Assembly: GCA_945867255.1 (NCBI GenBank)
Contig: CAMBHV010000017.1
Location: forward strand, 1-12,500
Source of the DNA: an uncultured Clostridia bacterium
GTDB lineage: Bacteria > Bacillota > Clostridia > Oscillospirales > Ruminococcaceae
Reading direction: 5' to 3'
DNA: 12,500 nt
The position numbers and the translations under genes are program-made. The notes under the pieces were generated by a model, which searched no databases, was not told the DNA's origin, and was given only the letters and a program-made list of their open reading frames with translations. Position 1 is the first letter of the stretch. The number at the start of each line of letters is the position of its first letter. Of this stretch, positions 1 to 6,826 are shown piece by piece.

Positions 1-54
1 TTTGAAATGGAAATGATATATGGGTATTACGATATAACAATCAAAATAATAAGC

Positions 55-89
55 AAAGGCGGCATGCACAGACAGTGCATGCCGCCTTT
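55..89 (-). terminator. Intrinsic terminator ending the sugar-uptake operon
   Basis: A perfect 15-bp inverted repeat (55-69 against 75-89) encloses a 5-nt loop at 70-74. Read on the minus strand, the stem is followed by a T-rich stretch (TTTGCTTATTATTTT). It lies 33 bases past the stop codon of the SDR gene and is the natural end of the minus-strand operon. The 54 bases beyond it are AT-rich, and I see no gene in them. Confidence 0.85.
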
Positions 90-122
90 ATTCAGGATGG
101 AGAGAATGTTGAAAAAGCTTCG

Positions 123-893
123 TCAGATAGCGGTGTAACCGCCGTCGATCAGAAGTTCGGTGCCAGTGGCATAACGAGAGGCATCGCTGGCAAGATACAG
201 ATACGCACCGGCAATATCCTCCGGTGTACCCATGCGCTTTTGCGGGGTGCGGTCGATCCAGCCCTGAAGCTCATCGCTCCAGTCGGTTACAACTTCTGTG
301 GCTACATAGCCTGGGCTGACGCAATTCACACGAATGTTATATTTGGCAAGCTCCACAGCCAGAGAGCGCGTTAAGTGCGCAACAGCCGCTTTGCTGGTGC
401 AATAACTGGACGTGGTTTGCGGGGTGTTGATGATGCGGGCAGACATGGATGCCATGTTTACAATGGTGCCCGGTTTATTTTGAGCAATCATCACTTTAGC
501 GGCTGCCTGTGCGCACAGGAATGTGCCAAACAGGTTTACATCGATCACGCGTTTCCAGTCTTCCGGGCGGACAGATTCCACCGGATAAAAGTTCACAATG
601 CCTACATTATTAATGGCGAAATCGATGGTGCCGTATGTCTCGGTTACCATATCGGCCATTTGCTGTACCTGCTGCGGGTCCGATACATCACAGCGGAATG
701 CCGTAATGTTCACACCGTACTGTTTGGAGAAAGCGTCTGCCACAGCCTGTGCCTTTTCAAAGTTGACGTCGACAATGGTAAATTCCGCACCGGCCTGGAT
801 AAAGGCCTCTGCAATGGCTTTGCCGATGCCTTGCGCCGCGCCTGTGATAAAACCTTTTTTACCGTCCAGGCGGAACTGTTTCATGATATCCAT
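123..893 (-). CDS. SDR family oxidoreductase, probable NAD-dependent polyol/ketose dehydrogenase
   Basis: A classical short-chain dehydrogenase of 256 aa, the usual full length. Visible motifs are the nucleotide-binding TGAAQGIG (17-24), an acidic Asp42 at the end of beta-2 that favours NAD(H) over NADP(H), NNVG (95-98, usually NNAG), Asn120, Ser151, and the catalytic pair Tyr164/Lys168 (YCTSK). The stretch around Ser151 (MASMSARIINTPQ before the Tyr) resembles the MSG-IVN-PQ pattern I associate with sorbose reductases, mannitol 2-dehydrogenases and arabinitol dehydrogenases, so ketose/polyol interconversion is the best guess; the exact substrate is unknown. The ATG at 893 is preferred because AGGAGGT (901-907) lies 8 nt upstream; the in-frame Met4 is too far from it. 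It is the last gene of the operon but sits behind a terminator-like hairpin after the binding-protein gene, so it may be expressed at a lower level than the rest. Confidence 0.88.
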   Translation of the reverse strand: MDIMKQFRLDGKKGFITGAAQGIGKAIAEAFIQAGAEFTIVDVNFEKAQAVADAFSKQYGVNITAFRCDVSDPQQVQQMADMVTETYGTIDFAINNVGIVNFYPVESVRPEDWKRVIDVNLFGTFLCAQAAAKVMIAQNKPGTIVNMASMSARIINTPQTTSSYCTSKAAVAHLTRSLAVELAKYNIRVNCVSPGYVATEVVTDWSDELQGWIDRTPQKRMGTPEDIAGAYLYLASDASRYATGTELLIDGGYTAI

Positions 894-912
894 ATCATAA
901 ACCTCCTACAAT

Positions 913-948
913 AAAAAACAGGGGCCGGGCGGGAAACCGCCCGGCCCC
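913..948 (-). terminator. GC-rich intrinsic terminator/attenuator between binding-protein and SDR genes
   Basis: A perfect 12-bp stem (921-932 against 937-948) made only of G and C closes a four-base loop. On the minus strand it is followed by TG and then six T (918-913). It begins 15 nt after the binding-protein stop and ends just before the SDR ribosome binding site (901-907). This is a textbook intrinsic terminator by sequence. Because the SDR has no obvious promoter of its own, partial read-through is the likely way it is expressed. The same stem would also protect the upstream mRNA from 3' exonucleases. Confidence 0.8.
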
Positions 949-963
949 TTTGTGTGGATGCGG

Positions 964-2004
964 TTAGAACTGGTAGTTATCTACGTCTTCCGCAGTAAAG
1001 CGGAATGTGCCGCAGTAAATACGGTCATCTTCCACTTTGATCGTGCCCACGCCCGGCACTTCCATGCCGTCCGTGATTTCATTGCCCTGTGCAATCTGAT
1101 CCAGTGCCCAAACAGACAGGTAGCCCATGCTCATGGGGTTCCACATAACGCTTTCCGTCATGGTGCCGTCCTTGATGTATTCACGAACGAGCGAGGGGAT
1201 GCCCATGCCGCCGATCTTCACTTGGCCTTCTTCCAGCTGGCCGGCTTCTACGGCTTCCTGTACAGCCTTGCAGGCAGCAGGTGTCTCTGCACCAGCCAGG
1301 CACAAAATGCCGGCAAGGTCCGGGTTGGCCTGAATGAAGCTCTTTGCATTTTCATAGGCCTTCTGCTGGTCGTCGTTCGAGGGGTACACGCCTACGATTT
1401 CGATATCGGGGTAATCAGCTTCGATTTTGGCAAGTGCCGCATCGCGCCAAGCGATGATGTTGGCGGCGCTGGGAGATGCGATCATCACAGCAACTTTACC
1501 CTTCGGTTCCGGCATCTGGTTGATCAGAGCAGACAGGAAAGCCTCGCCGATGGCCTCGTCCGTATCGGGCAGGATGCAGTAGGAACGCTCGGCATTTTCC
1601 GAGTCAGAGTCAAAGGTCACCACAGGAATACCGGCTTCTTTGGCCTGGTTGAACACGTTCGTCATGCTGGTGGCATCGTTTACGGCCACGGCAATGCCGT
1701 CCACCTTGCGCGTGATCATATCCGTTACCATGTTGATCTGCTTGGCAACGTCCACTTCAGAGGTGCCGTTCCAGATCACTTCTACGCCAAGGTCTTCCCC
1801 GGCCTGCAGGGCGCCTTCTTTGGCGGCTTCCCAGTATGCGGCGCCCACCATTTTGGGGTTCACAAAATAGGTGCGGGTAGCCTGCCCTTCGGCAGAGCCG
1901 CTGCCGGAAGCGGGTGTGCTGGCCGAGGGGGCCGGGGTTCCGGTGCATGCGGCCATGGCGAGCATCAGGCCCGCCGCCAGAATGATTGCAATTGCCTTTT
2001 TCAT
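964..2004 (-). CDS. Sugar ABC transporter substrate-binding lipoprotein, LsrB/RhaS-like
   Basis: The 346-aa extracellular receptor of the ABC importer. It begins with a lipoprotein signal peptide: KK, a hydrophobic run, and MAAC with the lipidated Cys20, then a Thr/Ser/Pro/Ala/Gly-rich linker to about residue 42. A type 1 periplasmic-binding fold follows. The features YFVNPKMVG (46-54), TFDSD (130-134), the KVAVMIASPS strand (170-179), the VYPSNDD segment and the ending DNYQF resemble LsrB and RhaS (AI-2 and rhamnose receptors) more than RbsB. Of the AI-2 contacts I recall from LsrB, Lys51 and Asp132 are kept, but the Asp-Gln pair is Asn182-Ile183 and the Pro/Ala pair is Leu236/Gly238, so AI-2 is an unlikely ligand. 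An upstream in-frame start at 2052 was rejected: the ATG at 2004 has AGGAGG 5 nt upstream and gives a proper signal peptide. The gene order ATPase-permease-permease-receptor matches lsrACDB. Confidence 0.9.
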   Translation of the reverse strand: MKKAIAIILAAGLMLAMAACTGTPAPSASTPASGSGSAEGQATRTYFVNPKMVGAAYWEAAKEGALQAGEDLGVEVIWNGTSEVDVAKQINMVTDMITRKVDGIAVAVNDATSMTNVFNQAKEAGIPVVTFDSDSENAERSYCILPDTDEAIGEAFLSALINQMPEPKGKVAVMIASPSAANIIAWRDAALAKIEADYPDIEIVGVYPSNDDQQKAYENAKSFIQANPDLAGILCLAGAETPAACKAVQEAVEAGQLEEGQVKIGGMGIPSLVREYIKDGTMTESVMWNPMSMGYLSVWALDQIAQGNEITDGMEVPGVGTIKVEDDRIYCGTFRFTAEDVDNYQF

Positions 2005-2038
2005 GTTGTCCTCCTTTAAAAACAAGCGTGATATCTTT

Positions 2039-2068
2039 GCGGTATACAGCATCGCGTCTGCATGCCGC
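2039..2068 (-). other. Hairpin between permease and binding-protein genes
   Basis: On the minus strand, an 11-bp imperfect stem (2068-2058 against 2049-2039, with one C/A mismatch and one G-U pair) encloses an 8-nt loop. There is no T tract after it, so it is not a terminator. It occupies the 78-nt gap between the second permease and the receptor gene, upstream of the receptor's ribosome binding site. A role in mRNA processing, giving more receptor than permease mRNA, is an inference. Confidence 0.4.
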
Positions 2069-2082
2069 TTGGAACAAATGGA

Positions 2083-3030
2083 TTATCCTTTGCGCTTCGC
2101 CACTGCCACAAGCAGCAGAACGCCCAGAATAATAGACTGATAAATGACGGAGAGCCCCATCAGGTTCAACCCGTTGCGCAGGATGCCAATAATGAGAATG
2201 CCAAGAAAGGTGCCCTGCAACTTTCCGCTGCCGCCGTTGATGTCAATGCCGCCAATCAGTGCAGCGGTGATAATGTCCAGCTCATAGCCGGAACCCAATG
2301 TTGCCTCGGCGCTGGAAAGGCGAGAAATGAGGAATATCGAGGCAACGGCTGTCATGATGCCGCAAAAAGTGAATAAAAGAATTTTTACCCGGTCTACCCG
2401 AATGCCGGAATAACGGGTGGTGTTCTGGTTATTGCCAATAGCAAGAATATACCGGCCAAAATATGTGCGTTCCAGCACAAACCATGCGCCCACATAACAC
2501 AGACCCAACACCAGCACAGAGATGGGCAGCCCCAGGATATCGCCGCCGCCCAGCACATAAAAGGAAAGCGGATATCCACTTACGGCGCGGCCGGATGTCA
2601 TAATATAGCACAGCCCGCGAAACATCACCTGTGTGCCGATGGTGACCACCACGGCTTGAATTTTCAGCTTGCCTACGATCACGCCATTGATAAACCCCAC
2701 CACAGCGCCGGCTGCGATGCCGGCCAAAATGGCAAGTACCACAGGCTGCCCTGCGCGAAGCAACATGCCACAGGTAATGCCACATACGCCTACAATGGAA
2801 CCGACCGACAGGTCCATATGGCCGGATAACAGCAGGAATGTCAGCGGGATCGAGATCATGCCGATTTCGGAGATCTGCCGCAGGATATTTAAAATGTTGC
2901 CTAACGTAAGAAAGTAAGGGGCCAAAAATCCAAACAGCAAAAATTCTAGTGCGATGATGCCTATCAGCAGGGTATATCTGCTTTTCAAAACGCAAAGCAT
3001 TTTTGCATGAGATGAAGACTGCTGAACCAT
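2083..3030 (-). CDS. Sugar ABC transporter permease (second of two)
   Basis: A 315-aa inner-membrane permease of the RbsC/AraH/LsrD type (BPD_transp_2 family). It consists almost entirely of hydrophobic segments, about nine or ten, with the family motif GHMDLSVGS (70-78, usually GGIDLSVGS) in the first third. The conserved cytoplasmic loop YFGRYILAIGNNQNTTRYSG in the second half takes the place of the usual GGN-AA--SG signature. The 5' end is tightly coupled: its ATG lies one base after the TGA of the upstream permease, and its Shine-Dalgarno GGAAGG lies inside that gene's last codons, which suggests translational coupling. It differs clearly from the other permease, so the channel is probably a heterodimer, as in LsrCD. 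Substrate specificity cannot be read from it. Confidence 0.9.
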   Translation of the reverse strand: MVQQSSSHAKMLCVLKSRYTLLIGIIALEFLLFGFLAPYFLTLGNILNILRQISEIGMISIPLTFLLLSGHMDLSVGSIVGVCGITCGMLLRAGQPVVLAILAGIAAGAVVGFINGVIVGKLKIQAVVVTIGTQVMFRGLCYIMTSGRAVSGYPLSFYVLGGGDILGLPISVLVLGLCYVGAWFVLERTYFGRYILAIGNNQNTTRYSGIRVDRVKILLFTFCGIMTAVASIFLISRLSSAEATLGSGYELDIITAALIGGIDINGGSGKLQGTFLGILIIGILRNGLNLMGLSVIYQSIILGVLLLVAVAKRKG

Positions 3031-3031
3031 A

Positions 3032-3997
3032 TCAACACCTTCCTTTCTTGCGCAGCTGAATCAGATTTACCAGAAGCGCCAGAAGGATTACAGCGCCGGT
3101 GATAAAGTCCAGCCAATATTCCGAGGCGTGAATTTGTACAAGGCCGTTTTTGATCATACCCAGAAGAATAGTGCCAAATACGGTGCCCAGCACACTGCCC
3201 GCGCCGCCAAAGATATTGGCGCCGCCAATCAGTGCGGAGCCCATTGTCTGGAACTGAAGGCTGGTGGCGGCGGTGGCTGCCTGGATGCTGCCAAACATGG
3301 AGGCAAACAGCAGCCCGGCAAGCCCAAGAAGAAAGCCGTTTACGGCATATACACGAATTTTAACGGAGGGTACGTTCAGGCCCATCAACACGGCGGCCTC
3401 GCGATTTCCGCCCACAGCATACAGCAGCCTGCCGAACGGCAGCCAGCGCAGGCACACGGCAAACACCACTGCCACCGCAACATATAAAAGGATAGGTATG
3501 GAGAATAACCCGCCTTTTGATGAGCCGATGTGAAGAAATGCATCGGAAAAATCTGTGATCCATTGAGAACGGGTCACCATTACGGCCACTCCGCGGAAAA
3601 TATTCATGGTGGCAAGCGTTACGATGATATCCGGAATATGAAGCTTGACAATCAATAATCCGTTCAGCGCGCCCAGTGCGGTGCCGATCACCAGCGTCAA
3701 AAGCACCGTCAAGGCCACAGGCAGGCCGGCATTATCCATCATACCGGCAAACACGCCGCACAAAGACAAAAGGCTGCCAACGGAAAGGTCCATGCCTCCG
3801 ATCATAATAACGATCGTCATGCCAAGGGCTACGATTCCGTTAATGGTGATCTGCTGTGCAATGACAGAAACGTTGTTAAAGGTGTTAAAATTGGGAGCCA
3901 TTACACTGAATGCGCCGTACACAAGCAGCGTAAACACAATAATGGGCATTTCCCGCGCGCTGAAAATGCGCGAAAGCCGGCTTTTATGCTGCTTCAT
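3032..3997 (-). CDS. Sugar ABC transporter permease (first of two)
   Basis: A 321-aa multispanning permease of the RbsC family. The motif GGMDLSVGS (67-75) and the loop LPFGRLLYAVGGNREAAVLMG match the family well, and the late motif SALIGGANIFGGAGSVLGT is the typical glycine-rich helix near the C terminus. A GTG start at 4006 was rejected because that codon lies inside the Shine-Dalgarno region; the ATG at 3997 follows GGGAGGTG by 6 nt. The ATG is separated from the ATPase stop codon (TAA, 4001-3999) by a single base, so the two are probably translated in a coupled way. It pairs with the next permease to form the channel. Confidence 0.9.
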   Translation of the reverse strand: MKQHKSRLSRIFSAREMPIIVFTLLVYGAFSVMAPNFNTFNNVSVIAQQITINGIVALGMTIVIMIGGMDLSVGSLLSLCGVFAGMMDNAGLPVALTVLLTLVIGTALGALNGLLIVKLHIPDIIVTLATMNIFRGVAVMVTRSQWITDFSDAFLHIGSSKGGLFSIPILLYVAVAVVFAVCLRWLPFGRLLYAVGGNREAAVLMGLNVPSVKIRVYAVNGFLLGLAGLLFASMFGSIQAATAATSLQFQTMGSALIGGANIFGGAGSVLGTVFGTILLGMIKNGLVQIHASEYWLDFITGAVILLALLVNLIQLRKKGRC

Positions 3998-3998
3998 G

Positions 3999-5510
3999 TT
4001 ACACACCTCCCTGCGTTTCGTCGGGGCGCATCAACGCTGCGCTCAAAAGCGATTTCTGGTCTGCCTGGCCACGTAAGAATTCGCGTGATACCACGCCTTC
4101 ATTCAAAACCAGGATGCGGTCCGACATGCCAAGGATCTCGCTGATCTCCGAAGATGTGATCACGATGGCCATGCCTGCGCAGGCAAGTTCACTGATCAAA
4201 GAATAGATTTCGGCCTTTGCACCCACATCCACGCCGCGCGTGGGGTCGTTCAAAATCAAGAGGGCAGGGTTTGTTGCCAGCCATTTTGCAATGACGACCT
4301 TTTGCTGGTTGCCGCCAGAAAGAAATGTGACTTTCTGGCTGTCGCCCGCACACTTGACACGCAGCTTGCGGATATAATCGTCCACGGTGGCCTGTTCGTC
4401 TTTGCGGCGGATCACGCTACGGGTGCAAAGCCTTCGCACCACGGCCAGCGTAAGGTTGAACCGAATGGAAAGCTGGCGGATAATACCCTGACGGTGTCTG
4501 TCGGGCGGCACATAGGCGATGCGGTTGGCTACGGCCTGAGCAGGGCTGTGAAGAGAGATTTCGCGCCCATCCATCAGGAAAGTGCCATGCGCGCCGCGTA
4601 CAAGGCCAAACAGCGCCTCCGGACACTCGGTAGCGCCGGAACCCACCAGGCCATACAGGCCAAGAATTTCACCTTTGTGAACACAGAAAGAAAGATCTTT
4701 TACCGTGTCCCCGTCAGAAAGATGACGGGCTTCAAACACGACACCGCCGATTTCGGCATCCTGTTTGGGGTACAGCACGGTTACTTCCTTGCCTATCATC
4801 TGTGCGACCACTTCTTGCTGTGTGGTTGCGCCAACTTCTGATAAAAAGGCGGTTACGCCATCTCGCAGTACAGTGATGTCATCGCAGATCTCAAAAATTT
4901 CATTTAAACGATGAGAGACATATACAATGGCCACCCCGCGGGCTTTCAAGCCGCGAATGGTGCGAAACAGATGTTGCACCTCACTTTCGGGAAGCGCACT
5001 GGTTGGTTCGTCCATGATGAGCACTTCGGCATTGGCGGCCAGTGCTTTTACGATTTCCACCACCTGTTGATTTTGCACAGACAGTTCCTGCACTTTTTCC
5101 TCTACAGAAAAGGTGCCGCCTATGGAATCCACCAGTTCCTGTGCGCGGCGGTTCATAGCCTGCCAGTCTACCAGGCCATGAGACTGAACACTTTTGTCTC
5201 CAAGGAAAATATTTTCCGCTACGGTCAGGTTGGGAAACAGGTTGAATTCCTGATGAATGATGGCGATGCCTGCGTCACGTGCCTGCATGGCGTTTTTAAA
5301 ATGTACAGGCTGGCCCTTATATAAAATGGTACCGCCATCGTGGTCGTAGATGCCGGTCAGAATGCGCATTAAGGTGGATTTGCCGGCGCCGTTTTCACCC
5401 ACCAGTGCCATCACCCTGCCTTTTTGCAGGGTGAGCTGAGCATCTTTCAGTGCATATACGCCCGAAAACGCCTTGGCGATATGCTGCATTTCCAGAATCG
5501 TTTCGCCCAT
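3999..5510 (-). CDS. Sugar ABC transporter ATP-binding protein, RbsA-type double NBD
   Basis: A 503-aa cytoplasmic ATPase with two fused nucleotide-binding domains, the standard length and layout of RbsA, AraG and LsrA. Domain 1 has Walker A GENGAGKST (38-46), Q-loop HQEF (86-89), an off-consensus signature LSVQNQQ (143-149) and Walker B LIMDEP (164-169). Domain 2 has a degenerate Walker A region (LVGSGATE, without GKS/T), a canonical signature LSGGNQQ and an altered Walker B ending LNDPTRGVD in place of LDEP. Pairing domain 1 Walker A/B with domain 2 LSGGNQQ gives one intact ATP site; the other is degenerate, as is known for this family. The ATG at 5510 has AGGAGG 6 nt upstream. It starts 17 nt after the mutarotase stop and overlaps nothing. 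Confidence 0.93.
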   Translation of the reverse strand: MGETILEMQHIAKAFSGVYALKDAQLTLQKGRVMALVGENGAGKSTLMRILTGIYDHDGGTILYKGQPVHFKNAMQARDAGIAIIHQEFNLFPNLTVAENIFLGDKSVQSHGLVDWQAMNRRAQELVDSIGGTFSVEEKVQELSVQNQQVVEIVKALAANAEVLIMDEPTSALPESEVQHLFRTIRGLKARGVAIVYVSHRLNEIFEICDDITVLRDGVTAFLSEVGATTQQEVVAQMIGKEVTVLYPKQDAEIGGVVFEARHLSDGDTVKDLSFCVHKGEILGLYGLVGSGATECPEALFGLVRGAHGTFLMDGREISLHSPAQAVANRIAYVPPDRHRQGIIRQLSIRFNLTLAVVRRLCTRSVIRRKDEQATVDDYIRKLRVKCAGDSQKVTFLSGGNQQKVVIAKWLATNPALLILNDPTRGVDVGAKAEIYSLISELACAGMAIVITSSEISEILGMSDRILVLNEGVVSREFLRGQADQKSLLSAALMRPDETQGGV

Positions 5511-5527
5511 CGAATTCCTCCTTTGCC

Positions 5528-6511
5528 TCAGCGTGCATAAATGCGCGTTTCACACTTCCAGGCAGTGTGGGGCGGCGCATACAAAACACCATGCCGTTCG
5601 GGATGCGGCAGGTGAACCGCATTGGAAAGCCATGTCTGCGGTTCAATGGCTACAAAACCACTTTTTGCATCGCCGTTCCAGATGATCCAGTACAAATCCT
5701 GTGCATCTGCGTCATATACAACTTCCAAGCCGGTGGCACTATCACGCAGAACAGCCTGTCCGCTTCCGCTTTGCGCTTTATACAGGGCGTCGAGCGGTGC
5801 TTTCAACGGATTTTCTCCGGATTGTGTGGTGAACCCCACCTCATAATGTGAAAGCGGTCGAACATGGCCGGAGGGCAGGCGATCTACAGGGTCGTCCGCA
5901 CATAAACCTTCCAGCGGAATATGCAAGCGCACATCTTCCGGGCTACCTCCCTGTACGAAAGGAACGCGGAATGCTGTGTGATATGCAAGGCCAAACGGCA
6001 TGGTAACATTGCTTTCGTTTTGAAGGATAAACCGCTGCAATAGTCCGTTTTTATTCAAAATGCACTCCAGCCGCAACACGAGGTCAATGGGAAAATGCTG
6101 GCGCAGAGAGGCATCCTGTGTAGACAGTGCAAACACTACGCGCACCTCGTCACCATAGGCAGCGGTTTCCTCCACAGCCCAGGGACGGTTGTGCACCACG
6201 CCGTGAATGTGAACACCGTTTGGATAATTTTGCGGAAAACGATATGTTATACCATCATAGGAGTATTCCCCGCCGGCAATTCGATTCGCGGGAAACAATA
6301 CGGGAATTCCGTAGGCATAGGGATCATCCAAAAGTGTCTGGGCACATGGCGGTGTGCGCAGAATGTCCATTTTTGCCCCGCACGGGTGATGATAAGTAAG
6401 TTGCAAAACATTAGCGCCCAGAGAGGGTACTGCCATGGCCTCATAACGCCCGGCACGCATCACAAGGGCATCGCGGTTGTCCCATTGTGTGTGGATAATC
6501 TCAGCCTGCAT
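5528..6511 (-). CDS. Aldose 1-epimerase family protein (mutarotase)
   Basis: A 327-aa protein of the galactose-mutarotase-like beta-sandwich family, which interconverts alpha and beta anomers of free sugars in the cytoplasm. Recognisable features are NRIAGGEYSYDG (76-87), which corresponds to the NR-.GG segment of GalM, HIHGVVHNRPW (101-111) with the general-acid His103 in the N-HG-like motif, the second conserved His178 in YHTAF, and Glu290 in IEPQTW, the likely catalytic base. The three catalytic-type residues are therefore present. An in-frame TTG at 6550 was rejected because it overlaps the operator palindrome and lacks a Shine-Dalgarno sequence; the ATG at 6511 has AGAGG upstream. It is the first gene of the operon, so its substrate is probably the imported sugar in unphosphorylated form. 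Which sugar is not visible. Confidence 0.85.
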   Translation of the reverse strand: MQAEIIHTQWDNRDALVMRAGRYEAMAVPSLGANVLQLTYHHPCGAKMDILRTPPCAQTLLDDPYAYGIPVLFPANRIAGGEYSYDGITYRFPQNYPNGVHIHGVVHNRPWAVEETAAYGDEVRVVFALSTQDASLRQHFPIDLVLRLECILNKNGLLQRFILQNESNVTMPFGLAYHTAFRVPFVQGGSPEDVRLHIPLEGLCADDPVDRLPSGHVRPLSHYEVGFTTQSGENPLKAPLDALYKAQSGSGQAVLRDSATGLEVVYDADAQDLYWIIWNGDAKSGFVAIEPQTWLSNAVHLPHPERHGVLYAPPHTAWKCETRIYAR

Positions 6512-6548
6512 GAGGGTTGCCTCTTTCCGGCCCAAAGGCCTGTTTCTC

Positions 6549-6570
6549 AAACTGGAATCGATTCCAGTTT
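6549..6570. promoter_or_regulatory. Operator O1: perfect 22-bp palindrome
   Basis: A perfect 22-bp palindrome centred between 6559 and 6560, with core TGGAATCGATTCCA. The central CpG and the symmetric TGGAA/TTCCA arms are typical of LacI-family operators. It lies in the operon leader, 38 bases before the mutarotase start codon and about 124 bases downstream of the second operator. The core also satisfies the cre consensus TGNAANCGNWNNCA exactly, so CcpA binding is an alternative. In RNA it would form a small hairpin. Confidence 0.75.
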
Positions 6571-6576
6571 CTTCCG

Positions 6577-6651
6577 AAAAAAGAACCGCCCCCTGTATGC
6601 CGCGCCCCGAAAACGGGCAACATCACGGTTCCGCGCGGTGCCTGGACAGGG
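6577..6651 (-). promoter_or_regulatory. Possible structured leader/attenuator of the uptake operon
   Basis: Folding the minus strand by eye gives two competing structures. One nests three stems: 6591-6596 with 6646-6651, 6600-6605 with 6633-6638, and 6606-6609 with 6614-6617. The other pairs 6583-6588 (GAACCG) with 6626-6631 and is followed at once by six T on the minus strand (6582-6577), which would be terminator-like, though with a long loop. The 6583-6588 stem crosses the first two nested stems, so the structures exclude each other, as in attenuators. No known riboswitch class was recognised. No energies were computed. Confidence 0.3.
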
Positions 6652-6675
6652 CAGTTTGCGGGGGTGGAAAAGGAA

Positions 6676-6691
6676 ATTGAATCGATTCCAT
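6676..6691. promoter_or_regulatory. Operator O2 at the operon transcription start
   Basis: A 16-bp palindrome with one mismatched pair, core TTGAATCGATTCCA, centred between 6683 and 6684. It shares the AATCGATTCCA core with O1. It begins 9 bases after the -10 box of the operon promoter, so it covers roughly +2 to +17 of the transcript, a classical repressor position. Confidence 0.75.
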
Positions 6692-6699
6692 CTACACTC

Positions 6700-6727
6700 A
6701 GTATACTCTGTTTCTAATCTCTGTCAA
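6700..6727 (-). promoter_or_regulatory. Sigma-A promoter of the sugar-uptake operon
   Basis: On the minus strand, TTGACA (6727-6722), a 16-base spacer and TATACT (6705-6700). This is a near-perfect vegetative promoter, with an expected start near 6693. The transcript would have a leader of about 180 nt before the mutarotase ATG. The strong hexamers fit a promoter that is kept off by a repressor. Confidence 0.85.
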
Positions 6728-6796
6728 TGGATAGATTCGCCAATTTTCATAGCACAAATATAGACGCAATCCACAACGCAGCAGGAAGATTACAAC

Positions 6797-6818
6797 GCAT
6801 TTTACAAGAATAAAATGC
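6797..6818 (-). other. Weak hairpin after the LacI gene
   Basis: An 8-bp AT-rich stem (6797-6804 against 6811-6818) with a 6-nt loop lies just after the regulator's stop codon. No T tract follows on the minus strand, so termination is probably weak at best. Transcripts from the regulator promoter could therefore read into the operon. The rest of 6691-6826 holds the operon promoter and no gene. Confidence 0.3.
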
Positions 6819-6826
6819 AGGCATTG

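Noticed and set aside
964..2004. True AI-2 (LsrB) receptor
   Set aside because: The gene order and overall fold fit, but several AI-2 contact positions appear changed, and there are no lsrK, lsrR, lsrF or lsrG neighbours.
952..2019. Long plus-strand open frame of 355 codons opposite the binding-protein gene
   Set aside because: It is antisense to a gene with clear lipoprotein and binding-fold features and has no ribosome binding site or recognisable domain; it arises from codon bias of the real gene.
6501..6623. Possible 40-codon leader peptide on the minus strand overlapping the mutarotase start
   Set aside because: It has no Shine-Dalgarno sequence, no informative codon run, and runs through the palindrome; most likely a chance frame.
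6477..6763. Plus-strand open frames across the leader and promoter region
   Set aside because: They cover the operators, the promoter and the mutarotase 5' end on the wrong strand, with no family resemblance.
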